DNA of 10,266 bases from Gudongella sp051744365 (GTDB taxonomy: Bacteria > Bacillota > Clostridia > Tissierellales > Tissierellaceae): positions 1 through 10,266 of the forward strand of contig JBNJCX010000056.1 of NCBI GenBank assembly GCA_051744365.1, given 5' to 3'. The translations under genes and the position numbers were made by a program. Below, piece after piece: positions 1 to 5,846 of this stretch; position 1 is the first letter of the stretch; the number at the start of each line of letters is the position of its first letter. The notes under the pieces are model-generated. The model had not been told where the DNA came from, ran no database searches, and saw only the letters and a list, made by a program, of their open reading frames with translations.

Positions 1-1145
1 ACCGCTGAGGCAACAAATATATTCGCCCCATAGGGAGGGGTGGAAAAGCCGATTGCCAGACTCATTGTAAGAATTACACCAAAGTGTACGGGACTTATTC
101 CTATATTTGTAACTATTGGCAACAAAATTGGTGTAAGTATTATTGTTGAAGATATATTATCAATAAACAAACCAACAATTAGCAATATCACAAGGATAAA
201 TAATAGGATTACAACTTTTTCATCGGAAACATTAAGCAGGAACTGTCCTACCTGATAAGGTACCTGCTTCATGGTCATATATGCTGCAAAGGACATTGAA
301 AGACCAATCATGAATGTAGTAGCTCCGTTGATAAGTATAGTTTCTTTTAGGGACTTCCGGATTCCTTCCCATGTAAGAGCTTTGTTTACAACAACTCCTA
401 TGAAAAGACCATAAACAACGCCAATTACAGCAGCTTCTGTTGGTGTGAATATACCTGCATAAATGCCTCCAAGTATTACAACTGGAACAGAAAGTGAAGG
501 TATTGCTTCAATAAATGACTTGAGTAGAGGAGGTCTTTCCACATTTCCTACATAGCCATATTTCTTTGACATTAAAAAATTGGTAATCATAAGACCGATT
601 CCAATCATGGCACCAGGGATAATGCCAGCCATGAACAACTCACCGATTGATGCTCCACTGGTTACGCCGTAGATTACAAATGGGATACTAGGTGGTATGA
701 TTACTCCGATTGCACCGGCAACAGAAGTCAATGATGCCGCATATGCTCCTGAGTAGTTCTTCTCCTTCATCGCCGGAATCATAAATGAACCTATGGCTGA
801 AACTGTTGCCGGACCCGATCCTGAAATTGCTGCAAAGAACATACAGGTCATGGTAGTAACCATGCCAAGTCCACCGATCAGATGACCAACTAATGAATCC
901 GCAAATCTAAGTAATTTTTCTGAAACTCCTCCATACATCATCAGGTTTCCTGCAAGTATGAAGAAGGGAATTGCCATCAATGGGAATGAGTCCAGAGCTG
1001 CGAAAGAATTCTGAGCTATAACCATCAGCGGTACATCCTGAGTAATCATCAGTGTTACTGTTGTTGCTGCACCAAGAGCTATTCCTATTGGAATGCTGAT
1101 GGTGATTAAAACTGTTAGTAAACCAAATAGTATTAAGACACTCAT
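1..1145 (-). CDS. dctM: TRAP transporter large permease subunit (DctM family), C-terminus cut by window edge
   Basis: This is the large membrane subunit of a tripartite ATP-independent periplasmic (TRAP) transporter, which carries the ion-coupled translocation path for an organic acid. The gene starts at ATG 1145 with an AAGGAGG site five bases upstream and stays open to the window edge, giving 381 complete residues of a family usually about 425-430 long. The protein is hydrophobic throughout, with many membrane segments. Family signatures are visible: a GSGPATVSAIGS stretch at residues 109-120, PPSIPFVIYG at 151-160, GIFTPTEAA at 231-239 and FSTPPYGAN near 368-375. It follows dctQ after a 16-base gap and is the last visible gene of the leftward operon. 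No internal lesion was found. The substrate cannot be read from this subunit; the neighbouring 2-hydroxyacid dehydrogenase and aminotransferase suggest a small hydroxy or oxo acid. Confidence 0.95.
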   Translation of the reverse strand, partial: MSVLILFGLLTVLITISIPIGIALGAATTVTLMITQDVPLMVIAQNSFAALDSFPLMAIPFFILAGNLMMYGGVSEKLLRFADSLVGHLIGGLGMVTTMTCMFFAAISGSGPATVSAIGSFMIPAMKEKNYSGAYAASLTSVAGAIGVIIPPSIPFVIYGVTSGASIGELFMAGIIPGAMIGIGLMITNFLMSKKYGYVGNVERPPLLKSFIEAIPSLSVPVVILGGIYAGIFTPTEAAVIGVVYGLFIGVVVNKALTWEGIRKSLKETILINGATTFMIGLSMSFAAYMTMKQVPYQVGQFLLNVSDEKVVILLFILVILLIVGLFIDNISSTIILTPILLPIVTNIGISPVHFGVILTMSLAIGFSTPPYGANIFVASA

Positions 1146-1161
1146 AATTTCCTCCTTCTTT

Positions 1162-1644
1162 TTATTTAGCTTCCGGAATGCTCTTGATACCGGAAATTAT
1201 ATTCTGTACCAATCTAAGAGACATCAATCCAGCGCCGATTGGCACTGATGCATAGGCAAATCCCATGGGCATTCTCAGGGCCGGAGACAGCTGGCCTCTA
1301 ATAAAGATCATTCTGGTAAGGTTGAATGATTCCAATGTAAGGAATACTGTAAAGGCCAACCAGATTAGGAGTACGATGGTTTCAAAGTAGGTTTTTTTTC
1401 TACCATAAAACTTTGACTTTAGGATTTCGATTCTTAAATGGGCATTCTTTTTTGTTGCGTAGCTTGCACCAAGCCAGATCTGGTATAGGAATATGTATCT
1501 TGCCAATTCTTCACTCCATGATAATGAATTACTGAATACATATCGCATAATTACCTGCATGAATATCAAACTGACTGTAACCACAAGACTTGATACTAGC
1601 ACTGCTTCTTCAAAATATTTATCAAGCCATCTTATCACTTTCAA
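1162..1644 (-). CDS. dctQ: TRAP transporter small permease subunit (DctQ family)
   Basis: This is the small membrane subunit of the TRAP transporter, which pairs with DctM in the cytoplasmic membrane. The 160-residue length is typical. Four hydrophobic segments lie roughly at residues 13-33, 48-66, 86-106 and 127-150. The family hallmark between the first two reads NSLSWSEELARY (residues 39-50), followed by a QIWLGA stretch. The start is a TTG at 1644, eight bases after an AAAGGAGG site; an ATG lying between the two opens only a three-codon frame ending in TGA, so TTG is the better choice. The gene begins 16 bases after the restored dctP reading frame ends and is itself followed closely by dctM, the normal P-Q-M order. 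It appears intact even though dctP is not. Confidence 0.93.
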   Translation of the reverse strand: MKVIRWLDKYFEEAVLVSSLVVTVSLIFMQVIMRYVFSNSLSWSEELARYIFLYQIWLGASYATKKNAHLRIEILKSKFYGRKKTYFETIVLLIWLAFTVFLTLESFNLTRMIFIRGQLSPALRMPMGFAYASVPIGAGLMSLRLVQNIISGIKSIPEAK

Positions 1645-1660
1645 AATTGCATCCTCCTTT

Positions 1661-2530
1661 TTAAATATAGGTTTGGGCTTGATTATTCAAGCCCATCTTA
1701 TCAAATTGTTTATTGTAGCTTCTGGCAAGTTCAATTAATTCAGGGCCGAACTGCTCTTTGAAAAGCGCATATGCAGGTTGTACAGCATCGATGAACAATT
1801 GCATATTTTCCTGTGTAATCTCATTTGATTCCATTCCAAGTTCCTTAGTTCTGAGATATAGTTTGCTTCCTCTGCAGTAAAAACTTCTCTTTGAACCTCG
1901 ATTGTAGCATCAACTGCATCTGCTATTACCTTCTGAAAATCAGATGACAATCCTTCGTAGAAGTCCATGTTTATAAAGTATGGACAGTTTGTAAACAGGT
2001 GGCCTGTCAATGACATGTTATCCTGTACTTCATAGAACTTGTTTGAGTGGATAATTGCTGCAGGAGTTTCCTGAGCATCTACATTTTTTTGCTGAAGTGC
2101 TGTAAACAGTTCGCTAAATGAAATCGGAGTAGGATTTTCTCCCATTCCGTTGAAAGCAGCCATGTGAAGTGGATTCTCCATTGTTCTTATCTTCATGGCT
2201 GCCATATCAGCAGGAGTGTTTATCGGATATTTGTTGTTGGTAACATGTCTGAATCCGTTCTCTCCATAACCAAGGTTAATGATGTTTTCGCTTATTTGTT
2301 GCCCAAATTCTCTGCCCCATGAAACATAGTCAGCCTCACGTGATGTAAATAGGAATGGAAGGCCGTAAATCATGTATGGCTCATAGAATCCTGAAACAAC
2401 GGATTCTCCTGGAACAGAAGAACCGCTGTCAGTTGTTGCAGAAGAACCTCCACATGCAGTCACAAGAATTGATAGCGCAAGTAATTTACCGATTATTAAT
2501 AAAGATTTTCGTTTACTTTAAGTACTTCAT
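1661..2530 (-). pseudogene. dctP: Decayed TRAP solute-binding lipoprotein (DctP family)
   Basis: This should encode the extracytoplasmic substrate receptor of the TRAP system, but it carries several lesions. (1) From ATG 2530 the frame meets TAA after five codons. Removing one A from the run near 2517-2519 joins it to a lipoprotein signal peptide with a basic start, a hydrophobic core and a lipobox ending LVTAC (Cys codon 2454-2452). (2) Only about 30 residues separate that Cys from the conserved LPFLF motif near 2350, where the family normally has about 85-110, so most of the N-terminal lobe is missing; the join appears in frame near 2392-2400. (3) A missing base near 1843-1848 shifts the frame; restored, the C-terminus continues through FKEQFGPELIELARSYNK to a stop at 1661. 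The remaining frame opens only at a GTG at 2463, which would leave no export signal. Sequencing error could explain the single-base changes but hardly the deletion. Confidence 0.85.
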
Positions 2531-2600
2531 CCTCTAGTTTAATGCATGAGTTTGATATGTATAAATCGTTTTCTTTACAAGCCACCTCCTATTTTGGAAG

Positions 2601-2616
2601 TATATGTATACATATA
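2601..2616. promoter_or_regulatory. Predicted GntR operator at the TRAP operon promoter
   Basis: TATATGTATACATATA is a perfect 16-bp palindrome centred on GTATAC (2606-2611). It overlaps the -10 box (2614-2619) and the expected start point of the leftward TRAP promoter, so a bound repressor would block initiation. Sites built around GTATAC are known for several FadR-type GntR regulators, and such a regulator is encoded next door. Assignment to that regulator is inference. Confidence 0.65.
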
Positions 2617-2642
2617 ATAACACCATAATAATCGGAATTCAA
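2614..2642 (-). promoter_or_regulatory. Predicted sigma-A promoter of the TRAP operon
   Basis: On the minus strand a -35 box TTGAAT (2642-2637) and a -10 box TATTAT (2619-2614) are separated by 17 bases, a good vegetative promoter. Transcription would start near 2607, within the palindrome. The transcript then has an AGGAGG site at 2590-2585 that is not followed by an intact start codon in the dctP frame. Confidence 0.65.
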
Positions 2643-2707
2643 GCTTTTCTGATAATTAAAAATTTAACGAAGCGTCGATTTAATTAGAATTTTATGCCTT
2701 CGAAGTG

Positions 2708-2736
2708 TTGACAATAAGGAAGATGAATAGTATATT
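2708..2736 (+). promoter_or_regulatory. Predicted sigma-A promoter of the gntR operon
   Basis: A consensus -35 box TTGACA (2708-2713) and a -10 box TATATT (2731-2736) are separated by exactly 17 bases. The expected start is near 2743. That puts the ATG at 2749 almost at the transcript end with no ribosome binding site, and supports the later ATG at 2782 as the regulator's start. Confidence 0.75.
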
Positions 2737-2751
2737 TTAAGTATACGTATG
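2736..2751. promoter_or_regulatory. Predicted autoregulatory GntR operator
   Basis: TTTAAGTATACGTATG carries the same GTATAC core (2741-2746) as the TRAP promoter palindrome. It abuts the -10 box and covers the expected start point of the gntR promoter. The flanks are less symmetric than at 2601-2616, so binding may be weaker. The position suggests autorepression, which is common for this family. Confidence 0.55.
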
Positions 2752-2781
2752 CATAACGAATGGTTAAAGAGAGGTAAAAAA

Positions 2782-3453
2782 ATGGCACTTGATATGATCA
2801 AAAGCAAGGGTACCTTGACCGACAAGGCGTATTCGGTATTAAAGGATGCAATTGTAACAATTGAATTAAAACCAGGTGAAATCATACTTGAAGATGACCT
2901 CTCAGAGAAGCTTGGAATAAGTAGAACTCCAATCAGAGCTGCACTGCAAAGGTTATCCTACGAAGGCCTGGTGGGCATGCAGGGAAAGAAGACATTTGTT
3001 ACTGAGCTCTCTACTGGCTATTTTATTGACCTGTATGCCATCAGGGAGTCTTTGGAGCTTCTTTCGGCAAAGCTGGCAGCAATTAACAGAAGTGACAAGG
3101 ACCTTCCCGAGTTGAAAAGCCTCATTGAAAAGCACCAGGAAATCGCCCGGCAAAATCCAATTGACCGGAAGGAGTACCTGAGCATAGACAGAAGATACCA
3201 CATGTATATTGCAAGGCTTTCAAAGAATGAGCTGCTTGAGGAATATCTTAGGCAGGTGAACATGTCATACAACAGGTATCTTAATTTCACAAACTTTTCA
3301 GCAAGGGCAATGACGGTTGTAAGGGAACACGAAAGCATATACAATGCAATACAGGACAGGGACAGTGTGGCAGCTCAAGGCATTATGAAGGAGCACCTGA
3401 CAGGTGTCAAGGAGTCAATCCTCCTTAGTCTTATGAAATCGGGAGGATACTAA
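2782..3453 (+). CDS. FadR-type GntR transcriptional regulator with FCD ligand-binding domain
   Basis: This is a cytoplasmic DNA-binding regulator of 223 residues, the usual size for the FadR/FCD branch of the GntR family. A winged helix-turn-helix occupies about residues 12-75, with the signature EDDLSEKLGISRTPIRAAL (37-55) in the recognition region. An all-helical FCD domain follows at about 82-215. The residues that usually bind a metal in FCD proteins are present: D136, H140, H183 and H205. This suggests a carboxylate effector bound through the metal. ATG 2782 is chosen because a GAGAGG site sits seven bases upstream and the promoter start lies near 2743. It reads away from the TRAP operon and leads the operon containing the dehydrogenase and aminotransferase. 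Candidate operators lie at both divergent promoters and before the next gene. The effector is probably the transported acid or its oxo form; that is inference. Confidence 0.9.
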   Translation: MALDMIKSKGTLTDKAYSVLKDAIVTIELKPGEIILEDDLSEKLGISRTPIRAALQRLSYEGLVGMQGKKTFVTELSTGYFIDLYAIRESLELLSAKLAAINRSDKDLPELKSLIEKHQEIARQNPIDRKEYLSIDRRYHMYIARLSKNELLEEYLRQVNMSYNRYLNFTNFSARAMTVVREHESIYNAIQDRDSVAAQGIMKEHLTGVKESILLSLMKSGGY

Positions 3454-3490
3454 TAGTAGTATTGTAAAGGGGAAGAATTATTTTTAATGG

Positions 3491-3506
3491 ATTATGTATA
3501 CAAATA
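3491..3506. promoter_or_regulatory. Third GTATAC-type site, before the dehydrogenase gene
   Basis: ATTATGTATACAAATA shares the ATGTATAC half of the TRAP promoter palindrome and lies in the 69-base gap between gntR and the dehydrogenase gene, ending two bases before the AAAGGAGG site (3508-3515). No convincing -35/-10 pair was found in the gap. The site could therefore act as a roadblock, or mark a weak internal promoter. Confidence 0.45.
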
Positions 3507-3522
3507 CAAAGGAGGATAAACT

Positions 3523-4500
3523 ATGAACAGACCAAAAGTAGTAATACACAGTTTACTCGTTGAAGATCCATCACTTGAAATGGAGATTCTAAGCAAGATT
3601 AATGCAGAAGTTGTTTTTGTTCCAAACGATGACCAGGACAAGTTTTTTGAGGAAATAAAGGATGCGGACGGAGTAATAATAGCTGATAGGAAAATCAAGC
3701 CTGAACATGTGGATACAATGGAGAAATGCAAAATAATAGCCCGACAGGGAATTGGATTTGACAATATTGAGCTTGTTAAAACAAAGGAAAAGGGAATGGC
3801 TGTTACCAATGTTCCGGACTATTGCGTGGATGAGGTTTCAGATTACGCGATGTCGCTTATGCTTACAATGCTGAGACATATACCTACCTATAATAAACAT
3901 GTAAGAGAAGGAATATGGGATATAAAAAGCATAATGACAAAATCAGGTTTCCCGCAGATGAGAAGGCTCAACACTCAAACCCTTGGAATTCTAGGATTTG
4001 GAAAGATTGCAAGAGAGGTCGCCAGAAAATCAAGAGCCTTTGGCTTCAGAATGATTACATTTGATCCATACATAGACAAAAAGGTTGTAGAAGAGTATGG
4101 AGTTGAGCTCGTTGACCTTGAGACACTGTTTGGAGAATCTGATGTAATCACAATCCATAGTCCTCTTACTTCTGAGACAAAACATATGTTCAATGACGAG
4201 AATTTCAAGAAGATGAAGGACAATGCAATACTGATTAATACTTCAAGAGGTCCCCTAATAAATGAAAAAGATCTTTATGAAGCACTGAAGAACAATGTAA
4301 TAGCAGGTGCTGCAGTAGATGTAACAGAAGCTGAACCAATTGAAGAAGACAATCCGCTCCTATCGCTTGAGAATTATATTGTTACCCCCCATGCGGCGTT
4401 CTTTACGCAGGACTCATATATCGAACTGCGTGAAAGGGCTGCAGGAGAGGTCGTAAGGGTTTTATCAGGACAGGAACCGGAAAGTAGAGTAAACAAATAA
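3523..4500 (+). CDS. D-isomer specific 2-hydroxyacid dehydrogenase (NAD-binding, CtBP/phosphoglycerate dehydrogenase-like)
   Basis: This soluble NAD-dependent oxidoreductase interconverts a D-2-hydroxy acid and its 2-oxo acid. Its 325 residues match single-domain-pair members of the family, without the extra C-terminal regulatory domains of long phosphoglycerate dehydrogenases. The nucleotide-binding glycine motif is GFGKIA (158-163), and an aspartate (D181) at the end of the next strand favours NAD over NADP. The catalytic triad is complete: R242 in NTSRGP, E271 in EAEP and H290 in TPHAAF. The substrate-loop segment RQGIGFDNI lies at 74-82. The start at ATG 3523 has an AAAGGAGG site seven bases upstream. 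The aminotransferase follows after 18 bases, so the two are almost surely cotranscribed and probably share a 2-oxo acid. Hydroxypyruvate/glycerate or phosphoglycerate activity is possible; the exact substrate is not visible. Confidence 0.9.
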   Translation: MNRPKVVIHSLLVEDPSLEMEILSKINAEVVFVPNDDQDKFFEEIKDADGVIIADRKIKPEHVDTMEKCKIIARQGIGFDNIELVKTKEKGMAVTNVPDYCVDEVSDYAMSLMLTMLRHIPTYNKHVREGIWDIKSIMTKSGFPQMRRLNTQTLGILGFGKIAREVARKSRAFGFRMITFDPYIDKKVVEEYGVELVDLETLFGESDVITIHSPLTSETKHMFNDENFKKMKDNAILINTSRGPLINEKDLYEALKNNVIAGAAVDVTEAEPIEEDNPLLSLENYIVTPHAAFFTQDSYIELRERAAGEVVRVLSGQEPESRVNK

Positions 4501-4518
4501 AATCTGGGAGGTCAAACA

Positions 4519-5697
4519 ATGATAGGTATTAATGAAAGATGTCAGAAGTTTAGCTTTAAGGGCGGTTTGTACGATGTATTTCAGAAAGCCATGAATCTTG
4601 AGGCTCAAGGGAAGTCTATAATTCATATGGAAATTGGAAAGCCTGACTTTGATTCACCTCAAATAGCAAAGGAAGCAGCAAAGAAAGCCTTGGATGATGG
4701 TTTTGTTCACTACACTGAAATGGCGGGGATAATGCCTCTAAGAGAAGCAATTTCAAATAAATACAGAAGAGACCATGGACTTGATTACAATCCTGAAAAT
4801 GAAATAGTAGTCACAGCAGGAGCCTGTGAGGCTATAGGAATAATCATGTTGGGTATGATGGAACCGGGAGATGAAATCATAATCCCAAGTCCATTTTTCA
4901 CTGCGTATGCAGAGCAGGCAATAATAGCCAATGTAAATATTGTTGAGGTGCCATTGAAGATGGAGAACAAATTCAGTCTTAAGGCATCTGATATTTCAGA
5001 CAAGATAACAGAAAAGACAAAGATAATACTAATTAACACACCTCATAATCCCACAGGAGCAATAATGGAAGAGGAGGATTTGAAAGAAATAGCAAAACTT
5101 GCAATTGAAAAAGATCTTCTTGTGATTTCTGATGAAACCTATGACCAGTTCCTTTTCAGTGGGAAGCATGTAAGTATAGCTGGAATGCCAGGAATGAGAG
5201 AAAGAACTATTGTAGTTAACTCTGCATCAAAGACCTTCTCTATGACAGGATGGAGAATAGGATATCTTATGGGGCCTGCTGAGTACTTGAAATATCTCAA
5301 CAAGGTTCACCAAAACTTTTCAACCTGCGCTACGTCATTCGCACAGGTAGGTGCCGCGGAAGCATATAACAACGGCGATCAGTTTACAAAAGATATGCTG
5401 AAGGAATTTGAAAGAAGAGGCAAGCTGGTATACGAATCACTTAAGGATGTTAAAGGATTAAAGCTACTTGAGCCAAAAGGTGCTTTCTATGTGTTTATAA
5501 ACATTGAAGAACTGAGAATGGAGGAAGGTGACTTCTGTGATTACATCCTTGAAGAAGCAGGAGTTGCAATAGTTCCTGGAAGCTCCTTTGGTAAGTATGG
5601 AAAAGGCTTTGTAAGATTGTGCTACGCTTGCTCATATGAACAGATACAGGATGCCATGGACAGAATAAAGAAAGCTGTGGGAAAATTAACAAAGTAG
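4519..5697 (+). CDS. Pyridoxal phosphate-dependent aminotransferase, class I/II (aspartate aminotransferase-like)
   Basis: This cytoplasmic fold-type I aminotransferase (392 residues, normal length) moves an amino group between an amino acid and a 2-oxo acid. The PLP lysine is K238 in SASKTFSMTGWRIGY (235-249). Other cofactor contacts are N177 in NTPHNPTG, and D205 and Y208 in SDETYDQ. The arginine that binds the substrate alpha-carboxylate is R366 in FVRLCYA, and R246 lies in the phosphate-binding loop. The N-terminal IGKPDFDSP segment (39-47) is typical of the broad-specificity I-gamma group (aspartate, alanine, aromatic or branched-chain donors). ATG 4519 has a GGGAGG site seven bases upstream. 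It shares an operon with the 2-hydroxyacid dehydrogenase, so it may aminate the oxo acid produced there, or act in reverse. No terminator is evident after it; the sequence CAATTTTTAATTG (5698-5710) has arms too short to count. Confidence 0.92.
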   Translation: MIGINERCQKFSFKGGLYDVFQKAMNLEAQGKSIIHMEIGKPDFDSPQIAKEAAKKALDDGFVHYTEMAGIMPLREAISNKYRRDHGLDYNPENEIVVTAGACEAIGIIMLGMMEPGDEIIIPSPFFTAYAEQAIIANVNIVEVPLKMENKFSLKASDISDKITEKTKIILINTPHNPTGAIMEEEDLKEIAKLAIEKDLLVISDETYDQFLFSGKHVSIAGMPGMRERTIVVNSASKTFSMTGWRIGYLMGPAEYLKYLNKVHQNFSTCATSFAQVGAAEAYNNGDQFTKDMLKEFERRGKLVYESLKDVKGLKLLEPKGAFYVFINIEELRMEEGDFCDYILEEAGVAIVPGSSFGKYGKGFVRLCYACSYEQIQDAMDRIKKAVGKLTK

Positions 5698-5780
5698 CAA
5701 TTTTTAATTGTTAAAGCCCTGCTCCCTGGTTAAATCCATAATAAACGGATAGACATATCTAGGGGAGTCTTTACATGGAG

Positions 5781-5804
5781 AGATTGTCAAAAAACGGACA
5801 ATCT
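5781..5804. repeat. Perfect 8-bp inverted repeat in the leader of the M20 gene
   Basis: AGATTGTC (5781-5788) and GACAATCT (5797-5804) are exact inverted copies separated by eight A-rich bases, ending 24 bases before the ribosome binding site of the M20 gene. It could be an operator for an unidentified dimeric regulator or a leader hairpin. It does not match the GTATAC sites or the TGCC-N8-GGCR motif. No convincing promoter was recognised in the 149-base gap; TTGTTA (5708-5713) and TTAAAT (5730-5735) with a 16-base spacer is a weak possibility. Confidence 0.5.
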
Positions 5805-5846
5805 GATATAGTAGAGTTAGAATCCAACAAGGAGGAGATAATTAAG

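Noticed and set aside
40..255. Open frame on the plus strand opposite dctM
   Set aside because: It is the antisense shadow of a well-supported DctM coding sequence with clear family motifs, and has no ribosome site or recognisable family.
1249..1266. TTGGCACTGATGCAT, resembling a -24 element of a sigma-54 promoter
   Set aside because: It lies within dctQ and the required GC at the -12 position is absent at the correct spacing.
2653..2686. TAATTAAA and TTTAATTA inverted repeat between the divergent promoters
   Set aside because: It is an exact 8-bp repeat but made only of A and T with an 18-base gap in very AT-rich DNA, so chance is a sufficient explanation.
2749..2781. Longer GntR reading frame starting at ATG 2749
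   Set aside because: It lies about six bases after the predicted transcription start and has no ribosome site; ATG 2782 has GAGAGG at good spacing.
3018..3344. Open frame on the minus strand opposite gntR, and similar frames opposite the dehydrogenase, activator and kdd
   Set aside because: These are antisense to genes with intact catalytic or DNA-binding motifs, have no recognisable domain, and none has independent support.
5428..5433. GTATAC inside the aminotransferase gene (also at 7676-7681 and 10010-10015)
   Set aside because: These are within coding sequence, lack the extended flanks of the promoter-associated sites, and are expected by chance in AT-rich DNA of this length.
5775..5846. 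Longer M20 reading frame starting at ATG 5775
   Set aside because: The extra 24 residues precede the natural start of the M20 fold and cover a perfect inverted repeat; ATG 5847 has a strong ribosome site.
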